Part shown: positions 1 to 8,482 of the stretch, in pieces
How positions within the stretch are numbered: the stretch's first letter is position 1
How the letters are laid out: each line of letters opens with the position of its first letter
NCBI GenBank assembly: GCA_023409435.1
Contig: JAEYHP010000143.1
Span: 1-52,827 of the forward strand
Length of the DNA: 52,827 nucleotides
Source: Bacillota bacterium
GTDB taxonomy: Bacteria; Bacillota; Clostridia; Christensenellales; CAG-138
Direction of reading: 5' to 3'
The notes under the pieces: model-generated
Told to the model about the DNA's origin: nothing
The model's database searches: none
What the model saw: the letters and a program-made list of their open reading frames with translations, nothing else
Translations under genes and position numbers: made by a program

Positions 1-128
1 ACAACCACGAGCGCATCCAGCTTAAGACTAAGCTGACGCCGCTTGAAAAACGGCGTCAGCTCAAGTAACTCTTCGATATCCTACGGCAGGGCTCTTTCTT
101 TGTGTCTATTCAACAGGGTTCAGTTCAA
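1..128 (+). mobile_element. 3' end of an IS3-family insertion sequence
   Basis: The window opens inside the last codons of a transposase gene (to position 68) followed by about 60 nt ending in a GGGTTCAGTTCA-like end near 113-128, the usual kind of terminus of IS3-family elements (ends in CA). The exact outer boundary and any target duplication cannot be fixed because the left end lies outside the window. It stops about 30 bp short of the chemoreceptor stop codon at 159, so the insertion is just downstream of that gene and leaves it intact. Confidence 0.6.
3..68 (+). CDS. IS3-family transposase (OrfB), C-terminal fragment
   Basis: Only the last 21 codons are present; the frame is open to the window edge and ends with TAA at 66-68. 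The residues NHERIQLKTKLTPLEK match the conserved C-terminal end of IS3/IS150-group integrase-like transposases (consensus around YNxxRxxxxLxxxTPxE), which follows the DDE catalytic core. The codons for the last residues contain a GCTGACGCCG/CGGCGTCAGC inverted repeat (31-60) that may act as a hairpin at the 3' end of the mRNA. Whether the full transposase is intact cannot be judged here. Confidence 0.65.
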   Translation, partial: NHERIQLKTKLTPLEKRRQLK

Positions 129-158
129 CGTTCCGCGGGGCCTTTGTGATAGCTGGGC

Positions 159-2612
159 TTAATATTTACCGAATTCCCCGTTGCCCGCCGTCTGAGCGGC
201 GTGCGGCGGCTCTGCCGCCTCGGAGGCTTCCTCTTCTTCCTCGTCTATTAGGTCTTTGAGCTTTACCTCCTCGACCATGCGCTTGAGCAGTTCGGCCTGG
301 CTGGAAAGCTCCTCGGTGGTGGCGGCGCTTTCTTCTGCGGTGGCGGAATTGTTCTGCACCACATCGGAAAGCTGATCAATCCCGCGGTTGACCTGCATGA
401 TGCCCGTCGCCTGTTCGTTGGAGGCCACGGCGATCTGCCCCACCAGTTCCACAGTCTTGTCCACGCCCGTCACGATGTTTGCGAGCGACGCCGCCGTACT
501 GTTCGCAATTTTGGTACCGGCTTCCGCTTTTTTGATGGAACCCTGAATGAGTTCCGTGGTCTCCTTTGCGGCCTGTGCACTGCGGGAAGCGAGGTTGCGC
601 ACTTCCTCCGCCACCACAGCAAACCCGCGGCCGTGCTGGCCTGCGCGCGCGGCTTCCACCGCTGCGTTGAGCGCCAGTATGTTGGTCTGGAACGCGATCT
701 CGTCGATCACCTTGATGATTTTTTTGATGTTCACAGAGGCTTCGCTGATTTCCTCCATCGCGCGCTGCAGGTTCGCCATATGCCCGGTACCCTTTGCAGC
801 TTCTTCCTTGGCGGCGATAGAAAGCTCGTTTGCAATATTTGCGCTCTTTGCGTTCTCCTTGGTCTGCGCCGCGATTTCGGTAATGGTCGCCGTCAGTTCC
901 TCAATTGCGCTCGCCTGTTCCGTCGCGCCTTGGGAAATGCTCTGGCTGCCGTCCGCCACCTGGCGCGTGCCGGAGGCCACCTGGTCTGCGGCGGTGCTTA
1001 TGCTGGAGAACGTATCGTTGAGCGTATCCACTATGGCGTTGACCGCGTCTTTTAATTCGCCAAAGTCGCCGTTGAATTCGGAGGAAATAGACTCCGTCAG
1101 GTCGCCCTCCGCGGCGGCGCTTAATACGCGCCGGGTTTCGGAAATATAGCGGCTGAGCGCGTCCATTGTCATGTTCAGGGTATCGCGCACCATCGCAAAG
1201 TCACCATGGTATTCCTTTTCGATACGCACGGAGAGATTGCCCCGCTCTATCTGCTGGAGCATATCGATCACCTCGACGATCGGCTCCACAATCGCGTCCA
1301 GCGTGCTGTTGATGCCCTCCACCAGGCGCTTGTATTCGCCTTCATGCTGATCAGCGTCGGCGCGCTCTTCCAGCCTGCCCGCTACCGCCGCTTCTGTAAG
1401 CATGATGGAATCGGCCACAAGCTGCTTGGAGGTAGAGCGGATGTCATTGACGGCGTTGTAAAGATCCAGCAGCTCGTCCTTGGAGTGGATTTTGACTTCC
1501 GTATCCAGTATGCCGCTTTTCACGTCCGTAGCGAGCTTTACGATTTTGCCTATGGGGCTCAATGCCCTGCGCATAACCAGCATCAGGATGAACCCAATCA
1601 CAACCAGCACGCCCGCCAGCCCCAAAGTAACGGTGGTCAGCGTAGTGTGGAGCTCCTGCTCCGTTTCCGCCTTTTCCACAACGAATACGCTTCTCAACGG
1701 CTCCTCGATTCCCCCAATGAAGAACGGTGCGGAAACGGTGTAGGCGGCGTTTCCGGTCAGCTCGCTTTGGCCTTCTGTGAAGCTGACGCCATCCTCGAGG
1801 GTCGCGCTGGACACGGCGTCCACTTCCGCTGCGTCTGCCTGGTCGCTTGTGGCGCCAATTTTTGCCGCATCCTGCGAATGGGAGAGGTAAGAACGTTCGT
1901 CCGTCTGCAGGAACTGGTAGGCGGTTTTATACCCGCCCATGTTGTAGGAGAGGGTATTGATGGTGTCCACCAGGATGTTACAGCTGGCCACGCCCACAAA
2001 TTCGCCGTTGCTGCTGAATATGGGGTTGCTGATGGTTAAAAGCTGCACTTCCTCGCCGTTTGCGAGCTTGCTGATATATGGCTCCGTCATGTGCGGTTTG
2101 AGATTTTTCTTGACATAAGCATAGTAGTCCTGCAGCTTATATTTGTTATAATTATAGAGCATATCCATGGTGGTTTTGTCATCGCTGCGGTAGGCAAGGA
2201 AGGATATGCCGTCCGGCGTGTTATAAAAGTAGCTGTTGGGTTCCCATGCGGTATATACGGAATAAAGCCGCTCGTCGTCCAGGGCGCTGTAAAGCACTTC
2301 CCGTACAAACTGAATGGTCTTGGCCTTGTCGTCCTGTGTGCTGGCATTGCCTTCGAGCTGGGAGAAGAACGTCGCCATGGCTTTGGACTGGAACTGCATC
2401 GTTTCCAAATATTCCGCAGCGATATCCGCATTGCCGATGGCAAGGGCCGCAATGTCCTTTTGCGTAAAGCTTACCATGGAATCCATCAGCACAGTGCGTG
2501 CGACCAAAAGCAGCGCAAGCATGACGACCGCGAACATCAGGCTGACCAGCAGCGGGATGCGTACGGAAAGTTTCTTAAAAGTTCCGGCGGAAAACAGGCG
2601 CTTCTTTTTCAT
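159..2612 (-). CDS. methyl-accepting chemotaxis protein (dCache, HAMP, MA)
   Basis: A membrane chemoreceptor of 817 aa that would signal to CheA/CheW. From the N terminus: a basic stretch and a membrane segment (about residues 12-40), an extracellular region of the double-Cache kind (to about 320; motifs such as YxxAWEPN, TEPYI and ISNPI), a second membrane helix (about 325-350), HAMP plus a second HAMP-like linker, then the coiled-coil signalling domain with the invariant hairpin tip EIAFQTNILALNAAVEAARA. The start chosen (MKKKRLF) has AAAGGAG upstream; a longer open frame reaches 2660 but has no ribosome binding site. The protein ends in -EFGKY, a tail shared with the receptor at 5893-8445. 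A sigma-D-type promoter lies at 2692-2719. The ligand is unknown. Confidence 0.93.
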   Translation of the reverse strand: MKKKRLFSAGTFKKLSVRIPLLVSLMFAVVMLALLLVARTVLMDSMVSFTQKDIAALAIGNADIAAEYLETMQFQSKAMATFFSQLEGNASTQDDKAKTIQFVREVLYSALDDERLYSVYTAWEPNSYFYNTPDGISFLAYRSDDKTTMDMLYNYNKYKLQDYYAYVKKNLKPHMTEPYISKLANGEEVQLLTISNPIFSSNGEFVGVASCNILVDTINTLSYNMGGYKTAYQFLQTDERSYLSHSQDAAKIGATSDQADAAEVDAVSSATLEDGVSFTEGQSELTGNAAYTVSAPFFIGGIEEPLRSVFVVEKAETEQELHTTLTTVTLGLAGVLVVIGFILMLVMRRALSPIGKIVKLATDVKSGILDTEVKIHSKDELLDLYNAVNDIRSTSKQLVADSIMLTEAAVAGRLEERADADQHEGEYKRLVEGINSTLDAIVEPIVEVIDMLQQIERGNLSVRIEKEYHGDFAMVRDTLNMTMDALSRYISETRRVLSAAAEGDLTESISSEFNGDFGELKDAVNAIVDTLNDTFSSISTAADQVASGTRQVADGSQSISQGATEQASAIEELTATITEIAAQTKENAKSANIANELSIAAKEEAAKGTGHMANLQRAMEEISEASVNIKKIIKVIDEIAFQTNILALNAAVEAARAGQHGRGFAVVAEEVRNLASRSAQAAKETTELIQGSIKKAEAGTKIANSTAASLANIVTGVDKTVELVGQIAVASNEQATGIMQVNRGIDQLSDVVQNNSATAEESAATTEELSSQAELLKRMVEEVKLKDLIDEEEEEASEAAEPPHAAQTAGNGEFGKY

Positions 2613-2691
2613 AGATGAACTCCTTTCAGGCAAGCCGTATGTCCCGGGGGAGGGGGGCAAACATTTTAACCTGGCAAATGTGATGGGTATA

Positions 2692-2719
2692 ATATCGTGA
2701 TATTTCTGCAGGAGCTTAG
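2692..2719 (-). promoter_or_regulatory. sigma-D/FliA-type promoter for the chemoreceptor at 159-2612
   Basis: On the minus strand CTAAG (-35, 2719-2715), a 15-nt spacer and CACGATAT (-10, 2699-2692) fit the Gram-positive motility sigma consensus (C)TAAA-N15-GCCGATAT with two mismatches. It lies about 80 nt upstream of the start codon. The same layout with a perfect TAAA occurs before the other receptor gene (8483-8510), which strengthens both calls. Confidence 0.6.
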
Positions 2720-2756
2720 AAGATATTTTGCATAAAGATTCTTTTTTCTGCGTCCA

Positions 2757-2782
2757 ATTTTTTCCGCACTCAAGGAAAAAAT
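2757..2782. other. perfect 9-bp hairpin in the divergent intergenic region 2613-2959
   Basis: ATTTTTTCC (2757-2765) and GGAAAAAAT (2774-2782) form a perfect inverted repeat with an 8-nt loop. Apart from this and the sigma-D-type promoter, the 347-bp space between the minus-strand receptor and the plus-strand AraC-type gene shows nothing I can assign. It could be a bidirectional AT-rich terminator or an operator. Confidence 0.35.
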
Positions 2783-2959
2783 CAGGCGCATGGGTTATGA
2801 AGGCGGGAGGGGCCTGCCGGTTTCCTGCAGCGCCGCAAGCGAAGAAAAATTATACTTAAGGCCGCCCGCAAAAGCAGGGGACACTTGGTTTTTCAGCAAG
2901 CGCGGTCAAGAAACCGGCATGTTGTATGGGGTATATTGGTAGGGCAAGGGGGAGAGGGT

Positions 2960-3862
2960 ATGGAACTTCCGGAAACGGTGAGGTCGGTCCGCAGGATGCA
3001 GGCGTATATCGAGGAGCATCTGTTTGAGCCCATTACGCTGTACCAGCTGGCGAAAGCGGCAGGGTACTCGCCCTACCATAGCTCGCGCCTGTTCCAGGCG
3101 CACACGGGCAAAGCGCCATTCGCGTACCTGCGTGCACGAAGGCTTTCCCGCGCGGCGCTGTATTTGCGGGATCATGAAGCGCGTGTGCTGGATGTTGCGC
3201 TGAATTTCGTGTTCGACTCGCACGAAGGGTTTACCCGCGCGTTCGCCAAAGCGTTTGGGCTGCCTCCAAAGAAGTACAGCGAGACAACGCCGCCCATTCC
3301 GCTGTTCCTGCCCTACCCGGCTTCGGCCTACCCCTTGATTCTAAAAGAAAAGGGAGAAAAGAAAATGGAAGAAAAGAAGGACCGTACCATATTCGTGCAG
3401 GTCATCGAAAGACCGCAGCGTAAAGCGCTCGTCCGCCGGGGCAAGAAGGCGGAAGAGTATTTTGCTTACTGCGAGGAAGTCGGCTGCGACGTGTGGGCGA
3501 TGCTCATTAGCGTAAAAGAGGCGCTCTATGAGCCCGTGGGCATGTGGCTGCCCGAAGCGCTAATCAAACCCGGCACCTCCAAGTATGTGCAGGGCGTGGA
3601 AGTGCCGGTAGGCTACGCAAACGCCGTACCGGAAGGGTATGAGCTCATCGACCTGCCGCCCTGCAAGCTGATGGTGTTCCAGGGCGCGCCCTATGATGAC
3701 GAGGCGTTTCTGGACGAGATCGGCTATGTCATGGAAGCCATGGACCGTTACGATCCCAAACTGTACGGCTTTGCCTGGGCGGATGAGGACGGCCCGCGCA
3801 TCCAGTTGGAGCCGCAGGGCTACCGCGGCTATATCGAGGCTCGGCCTGTGCGGAGCTTGTAA
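2960..3862 (+). CDS. AraC-family regulator with C-terminal GyrI-like effector domain
   Basis: A 300-aa transcription factor. Residues about 5-105 hold two helix-turn-helix motifs of the AraC/XylS type (ITLYQLAKAAGYSPYHSSRLF, then VLDVALNFVFDSHEGFTRAFAKAFGLPPKKY). A charged linker (KEKGEKKMEEKKD) joins this to a C-terminal domain of about 155 aa that resembles GyrI-like/SOUL small-molecule-binding domains, the arrangement known from Rob and related multidrug or stress regulators. The ATG at 2960 follows GGGGGAGAGGG at good spacing; the open frame reaches 2885 without a better site. It stands alone and is followed by a terminator-like hairpin at 3875. The ligand and targets are unknown. Confidence 0.85.
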   Translation: MELPETVRSVRRMQAYIEEHLFEPITLYQLAKAAGYSPYHSSRLFQAHTGKAPFAYLRARRLSRAALYLRDHEARVLDVALNFVFDSHEGFTRAFAKAFGLPPKKYSETTPPIPLFLPYPASAYPLILKEKGEKKMEEKKDRTIFVQVIERPQRKALVRRGKKAEEYFAYCEEVGCDVWAMLISVKEALYEPVGMWLPEALIKPGTSKYVQGVEVPVGYANAVPEGYELIDLPPCKLMVFQGAPYDDEAFLDEIGYVMEAMDRYDPKLYGFAWADEDGPRIQLEPQGYRGYIEARPVRSL

Positions 3863-3870
3863 AGGTACCT

Positions 3871-4044
3871 GTAGGGGACGCCGTCCTCGGCGTCCCGTTT
3901 TTCCAACACAAAAAGGCGGGCCGATGCCCTCATCGGCCCCTATGTTTTACGTTGTAGGGGCGGCTAGTAGCCGCCCACGTTCTCGAACATACCCCAAACA
4001 ACAACAAAACGGTTAATTTCGGGCGGATACTATCCGCCCCTACA
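3871..4044. repeat. cluster of four REP-like palindromic units
   Basis: Four short palindromes fill the space between the AraC-type gene and gapN: 3875-3896, 3918-3939 (GGGCCGATG/CATCGGCCC), 3958-3976 (GGGCGGCTA/TAGCCGCCC) and 4021-4039 (GGGCGGATA/TATCCGCCC). Units 1 and 3 carry TGTAG(G) on the left; unit 4 is inverted and carries CTACA on the right. Read in the same direction, units 3 and 4 differ at one arm position (C versus A), with a matching change in the other arm (G versus T), so pairing is kept. A looser relative sits at 12958-12974. Confidence 0.6.
3875..3903 (+). terminator. terminator after the AraC-type regulator
   Basis: GGGACGCC (3875-3882) and GGCGTCCC (3889-3896) form an 8-bp stem with a 6-nt loop, followed by GTTTTT. 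The stem is preceded by TGTAG, so it is also the first unit of the repeat cluster 3871-4044. Confidence 0.6.
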
Positions 4045-4077
4045 GGCAAAATTACCGTTTATCGCACAGGTCAACCC

Positions 4078-5532
4078 TTATCGCTCTTCCACATTTACCA
4101 CCACAGCCTTGGGCCGCGTCATCGCCTCAATGGAGTATCGCACACCCTGCGTGCCCATGCCGGAAGCCTTTACGCCCAGGAAAGGAAAATGGTCCGGCCC
4201 GCGCTCGGTCTTGTTGTTGATTTGCACGGTGCCCACCTCCAGGCGGTTCGCAATGTGGAAGGCCAGGTTGATGTCATGTGTGAACACGGAGGATTGCAGG
4301 CCGTATTCCGAGCCGTTCGCGATTTCGATCGCTTCCTCTATGCTGTGCACGCGCAGTATTGGCAGCACCGGCCCAAAGGGCTCCTCCCAGGCGAGGCGCA
4401 TATCGGTGGTGACGTAATCAATCAGAGTCGGGTAATGCGTGTTGCCTTCGCGGCGGTTGCCTGTGAGTACCTTTGCGCCCTTTTGTATGGCGTCGTCGAT
4501 CAATTCCTGCACATAATCCGCCGCTTTTGCGCTGATCAAGGGGCCTATCACCGCGTCCTGCCTCGGGTCGCCGACGGTGAGCTTTTGAATGCGCTCCAGC
4601 AGCAGCGGTACAAGCCGGTCCGCTACCGCGTGGGGTGCAAGAATGCGTTTAACCGCCGTGCAGCGCTGGCCGGAATAGGAGTACGCGCCCGAAACGATGT
4701 TCTCCGCGGCAAACGCAAGGTCCGCGTCGTCCAGCACGATTGCCGCGTCCTTGCCGCCCAGTTCCAGCATCAGCGGCACCATGCCCGCAACGCTTGCGAT
4801 ATGCCGCCCAACTTCCGTGCTGCCCGTAAAATTAATAAACTGGACGCCGGGATGGGCCACAATATAGTCTCCGATTTCGCCGCCTCGCCCCGTGACGGTA
4901 TTGAGTACGCCCGCGGGAAGGCCCGCTTCCTGGAATACCCGCGCAAGGTACAGGGCGCTGATGGCCCCCTGCGTGGGGGGCTTTAACACTACGGCGTTGC
5001 CGCCTATGAGCGCCGGGGCAATCTTGGAGACGGAGAGGTTCACGGGGTAATTGAACGGGGAAATGGCGAGTATGGTGCCAAGAGGCACGCGCTGCACATA
5101 GGAAACCTTGTTTTTGGAGCCGCCGGGGAAGTTTCCGCCGCCTATCGCCTCGCCCTGCAGGCTTTTGCCCACGTCCGCGGTATACCGCAAAAAGTCCGCC
5201 GTGCGGACAACCTCCGCCACAGAAGATTTTTTATCCTTGGCAATTTCCATGGTCAGCACGTCGCCTATGGTACTGGCTTGCGCATCCAGGAGGTCCGCCG
5301 CGCGGTAAAAGATATCCGCGCGCTTATACACCGGCGTATCCGACCATCCCTTCAAGCCCGCCTTTGTGGCCTGAATGGCCGCGTCCACTTCCTGCTGCGT
5401 CATGGAAGGGACCGTACCTAAGTATGAGCCGTCCACAGGGGAGTGAATGGAGATGGCCGAGCCGGAAGTTACCCATTCGCCGTTTACAAGGTTTTTGTAT
5501 GCATTCTCTTTTGTATGGATTGTTTCAAACAT
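4078..5532 (-). CDS. gapN: NADP-dependent non-phosphorylating glyceraldehyde-3-phosphate dehydrogenase
   Basis: A 484-aa aldehyde dehydrogenase that oxidises glyceraldehyde-3-phosphate directly to 3-phosphoglycerate with NADP+, supplying NADPH and bypassing the ATP-yielding GAPDH/PGK steps. Visible family features: PFNYPVNLSVSKIAPAL with the oxyanion Asn at about 161, FTGSTEVG in the cofactor domain, catalytic Glu257 (LELGGKD) and nucleophile Cys291 (SGQRCTAVKR), and the C-terminal RGPDHFPFLGVKASGMG region that is typical of GapN rather than of general ALDHs. The ATG at 5532 follows AAAGGAAAGG; six extra codons upstream are unlikely. It is monocistronic, separated from the receptor upstream by two terminator copies. 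Substrate assignment rests on motif resemblance. Confidence 0.85.
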   Translation of the reverse strand: MFETIHTKENAYKNLVNGEWVTSGSAISIHSPVDGSYLGTVPSMTQQEVDAAIQATKAGLKGWSDTPVYKRADIFYRAADLLDAQASTIGDVLTMEIAKDKKSSVAEVVRTADFLRYTADVGKSLQGEAIGGGNFPGGSKNKVSYVQRVPLGTILAISPFNYPVNLSVSKIAPALIGGNAVVLKPPTQGAISALYLARVFQEAGLPAGVLNTVTGRGGEIGDYIVAHPGVQFINFTGSTEVGRHIASVAGMVPLMLELGGKDAAIVLDDADLAFAAENIVSGAYSYSGQRCTAVKRILAPHAVADRLVPLLLERIQKLTVGDPRQDAVIGPLISAKAADYVQELIDDAIQKGAKVLTGNRREGNTHYPTLIDYVTTDMRLAWEEPFGPVLPILRVHSIEEAIEIANGSEYGLQSSVFTHDINLAFHIANRLEVGTVQINNKTERGPDHFPFLGVKASGMGTQGVRYSIEAMTRPKAVVVNVEER

Positions 5533-5619
5533 ATGCGCCTTTCCTTTCAAATCGGAAGCATTGGTCTTTGCATTATCTTACCCGCACATATGGCATGCTG
5601 AACACAAAAAGCAGAAATA

Positions 5620-5647
5620 AAGCCCTGCGGATTTCTCCGCAGGGCTT
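5620..5647 (-). terminator. terminator-like hairpin, copy 1 of a duplicated unit
   Basis: AAGCCCTGCGG (5620-5630) and CCGCAGGGCTT (5637-5647) form an 11-bp perfect stem with a 6-nt loop. The same core with the same ATTTCT loop recurs at 5846-5869. It lies upstream of gapN and so would shield it from read-through of the receptor gene. Confidence 0.5.
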
Positions 5648-5840
5648 AACTTTCGAAAAAGTGCCTTGTGACACTTTTTCGAGGATTACAGGAACAACCT
5701 GTGCCTACGGCACGGGCAGTTGTTCCTGAAAGGAAAGCCTTGCGCAGCAAGGCTTTCCGCCGCCACCGCACATGTCGCTGGCGGCGGTTGGAAGCCGCCG
5801 GGAGCTGCGGCCCCCGGACCCCAAGAGGCTTTTCAACAGT
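5648..5840. repeat. array of consecutive perfect hairpins between two identical terminator units
   Basis: Between the two CCCTGCGG hairpins lie at least three further back-to-back inverted repeats: CGAAAAAGTG/CACTTTTTCG, AGGAACAAC/GTTGTTCCT with an inner GTGCC/GGCAC, and GGAAAGCCTTGC/GCAAGGCTTTCC with a 3-nt loop, followed by a looser GCCGCC/GGCGGC pair. No reading frame or RBS supports a gene. The layout resembles other modular hairpin spacers in this window (33555-33712, 45263-45323). Confidence 0.55.
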
Positions 5841-5845
5841 ATAAA

Positions 5846-5875
5846 GCCCTGCGGATTTCTCCGCAGGGCCCATGC
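5846..5875 (-). terminator. terminator of the chemoreceptor gene at 5893-8445
   Basis: GCCCTGCGG (5846-5854) and CCGCAGGGC (5861-5869) pair around a 6-nt loop. Read on the minus strand the stem is followed by TTTAT, about 25 nt past the receptor stop codon. Its duplicate is at 5620-5647. Confidence 0.6.
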
Positions 5876-5892
5876 ATATTAGGTTACAACGC

Positions 5893-8445
5893 TCAATACT
5901 TGCCGAAATCCGTGGAGTCTTCAAGCAGTATCTTGGGCGCTTCGGCCGGTGCGGGCGCCGCTGGGGTTTCTTTTGCGATATGGCGCTTCTTCTTGGGCGC
6001 TTCCGCTTCGGGTACAGGCGCCTCCTCCACGGGCTTCGCCTGCTGCAGCCGGAACTGCGCCACCATGGATTTCAGCAGCTCGGCCTGGCCGGAAAGTTCT
6101 TCGCTTGCGGCGGCGGCTTCCTCCGCGGTGGCGGAGTTGGTCTGCACCACATCGGAAAGCTGATCGATACCGCGGTTGACCTGCGCAATGCCCGTCGCCT
6201 GTTCGTTGGAAGCCACGGCAATCTGCCCCACCAGCTCCACGGTCTTGTCCACGCCCGTCACGATGCTTGCAAGGGACGCTGCCGTGCTGTCCGCAATCTT
6301 GGTGCCGGCTTCCGCTTTCTTGATGGACCCCTGAATGAGCTCCGTGGTCTCCTTCGCGGCCTGCGCGCTGCGGGCGGCGAGGTTTCGTACTTCCTCCGCC
6401 ACAACGGCGAACCCGCGGCCGTGCTGGCCTGCGCGCGCGGCTTCCACCGCCGCGTTGAGCGCCAGTATGTTGGTCTGGAACGCGATTTCGTCGATTACTT
6501 TGATGATCTTTTTAATGCTCACGGAGGCTTCGCTGATTTCTTCCATCGCGCTCTGCAGGTTGGCCATATGCTCGGTGCCCTTTGCGGCTTCTCCCTTGGC
6601 GGTGATGGAAAGCTCGTTCGCATAGTTTGCGCTCTTTGCGTTTTCCTTGGTCTGTGCGGCGATTTCGGTAATGGTCGCCGTCAGTTCCTCAATTGCGCTC
6701 GCCTGCTCCGTTGCGCCCTGGGAAATACTCTGGCTGCCGCCGGATACCTGGCGGGTGCCGGAGGCCACCTGATCCGCCGCGATGTTGATGCTCGCAAGCG
6801 TGTCGTTCAGGGAAGCAAGAATATTATTGATGCTGTCCTTGAGCGTTACGAAATCGCCGTGGAAATCGGAACTGATTTCCTGTGTGAGATCCCCTTCGGA
6901 TACCGCTTTCAATACCGTGGCGACGTCGCCGATGTAGCGGTTGAGCGCGTCCATCGTTTCGTTAAACGAATCGCGGATCAACGCGAACTCGCCCTGGTAG
7001 TCCTTTTCAATGCGTACGCCCAGGTTGCCGCGCTGGAGCTGCTGCAGCATGTCTATGATCTCCACCACCGGCTCCACAATGGCGTCGAGCGTGCCGTTGA
7101 TGCCTTCCACCAGGCGCTTGTATTCGCCCTTGTGCTGCTCCGCGTCGGCGCGTTCCTCCAGGTTTCCTTTTACGGCGGCTTCCGTAAGCAGTATGGATTC
7201 GGATACCAGTGTGCGGATGGTATTGCGGATGCCGTTTACGGCATTGTAAAGATCCAGCAGCTCGTCGCGGGATTTCAGCTTGATATCCGTATCCAGGTTA
7301 CCGTTCTGCACATCCAGAGAAAACTGCACGATCTTGCCCACCGGGGAAAGCGCGCGCCGCATGAGGAGTGCGAACAGCACCATGAATATCAGGACGAAGC
7401 CTATCAGACCCAGCCGCAAATAACTCAGTATCATGTTCAGCGAGGAAAGCGTTTCCGACTTATCCACGATAAATGCGCTTACAAAGTGCTTCTGCACTCC
7501 TGTAATGGTGGTGGGCATCAACACAACCAGGGACTCTTTCCCGCTTATTGCGCTCTTGCCCTCCGTCAAAATCTCGCTTTTTCCGGTGGCTGCGCTGATC
7601 ATTTCGGCGGAGCTGACTTCGTCGGTCGTTTCGTAGGCGGCACCCATAAGGCCCGGCTTCTCGGAATGGGCAATGTAATGCTTGTTTCCGGTCAGGATAA
7701 ACTGGTATGCGCTATCCAGGTCGCCCATATCATAGTTGAGTTGGTTGATCGTATCGACCATGATATCGCAATTGGCGACGCCAATGCATTCGCCTTCTTC
7801 GTTGAGTATGGGGTTGCTGATGGAAACCAAGCAGATCGTATCGCCATTGTCGAGCACATAGTAATAAGGTTCGGTGATATAAGCGCGCTTTGTATTTATC
7901 GTGTTGTAATAATAATCCGCTTTGCCATAGTCCTTATAATCGTACTGGGTCTCCAGTTTCACGGCGTCCCCGTCGCGGTAGGCGTGAAAAGAGATGCCTT
8001 CGGGCGTGTAGGGGAAATATTTGTTGGGCTCAAAGGCCGCGTACGCGCCGTATATGCGCGCGTCCTCCAATGCGCCATAAAGCACGCTGCGAATAATGGG
8101 GATAACATACGTGCTGCTGTCCGAAGTACCCTTGACGTCCGCTTCCATTTTGGAGAACATCATGGCCAAGGTCTTTGACTGCGTCTGCATCGCCTCAAAG
8201 TAATCCCGCGCAAGCTGGGCATTATTGGTTGAAAGCGCGGTGATGTCGTCATGCGCCTGCTCAGTCATATAAGAAGTTAATATGGGCTGAGCGATGGAAA
8301 GAGCTGCAATGACAATGATGAGCAGGAAGACAGCAAGCTGCGCCGGGATTTTGATGTATAGCTTTCTTGCTAAAGTTGCGAAACTGGTGGCTGCCTTGAC
8401 CTTATTTAGAGTCTTTTTTGGGGCCTTAGATTTGGCTAGCTTCAT
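5893..8445 (-). CDS. methyl-accepting chemotaxis protein (dCache, HAMP, MA)
   Basis: An 850-aa transmembrane chemoreceptor paralogous to the one at 159-2612. A long basic N-terminal tail (MKLAKSKAPKKTLNKVK) precedes membrane helix 1 (about 30-55), then a Cache-type sensor region with the motifs FEPNKYFPYTPEG, ITEPYY and SISNPI, helix 2 (about 345-370), HAMP segments, and a signalling coiled coil nearly identical to that of its neighbour, including EIAFQTNILALNAAVEAARA. A Pro/Ala/Glu-rich linker leads to a C-terminal -DFGKY. The sensor domains differ far more than the signalling domains, so the two probably detect different ligands. The ATG at 8445 follows AAAGAGGTG; a sigma-D-type promoter is at 8483-8510. 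Confidence 0.93.
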   Translation of the reverse strand: MKLAKSKAPKKTLNKVKAATSFATLARKLYIKIPAQLAVFLLIIVIAALSIAQPILTSYMTEQAHDDITALSTNNAQLARDYFEAMQTQSKTLAMMFSKMEADVKGTSDSSTYVIPIIRSVLYGALEDARIYGAYAAFEPNKYFPYTPEGISFHAYRDGDAVKLETQYDYKDYGKADYYYNTINTKRAYITEPYYYVLDNGDTICLVSISNPILNEEGECIGVANCDIMVDTINQLNYDMGDLDSAYQFILTGNKHYIAHSEKPGLMGAAYETTDEVSSAEMISAATGKSEILTEGKSAISGKESLVVLMPTTITGVQKHFVSAFIVDKSETLSSLNMILSYLRLGLIGFVLIFMVLFALLMRRALSPVGKIVQFSLDVQNGNLDTDIKLKSRDELLDLYNAVNGIRNTIRTLVSESILLTEAAVKGNLEERADAEQHKGEYKRLVEGINGTLDAIVEPVVEIIDMLQQLQRGNLGVRIEKDYQGEFALIRDSFNETMDALNRYIGDVATVLKAVSEGDLTQEISSDFHGDFVTLKDSINNILASLNDTLASINIAADQVASGTRQVSGGSQSISQGATEQASAIEELTATITEIAAQTKENAKSANYANELSITAKGEAAKGTEHMANLQSAMEEISEASVSIKKIIKVIDEIAFQTNILALNAAVEAARAGQHGRGFAVVAEEVRNLAARSAQAAKETTELIQGSIKKAEAGTKIADSTAASLASIVTGVDKTVELVGQIAVASNEQATGIAQVNRGIDQLSDVVQTNSATAEEAAAASEELSGQAELLKSMVAQFRLQQAKPVEEAPVPEAEAPKKKRHIAKETPAAPAPAEAPKILLEDSTDFGKY

Positions 8446-8482
8446 GCGGCACCTCTTTATGCTTTTTGGGGATTACTATGTG

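Noticed and set aside
5872..8178. 768-codon open frame on the plus strand
   Set aside because: It lies fully antisense to the chemoreceptor gene, whose frame matches a known family; GC-biased third positions create long antisense frames.
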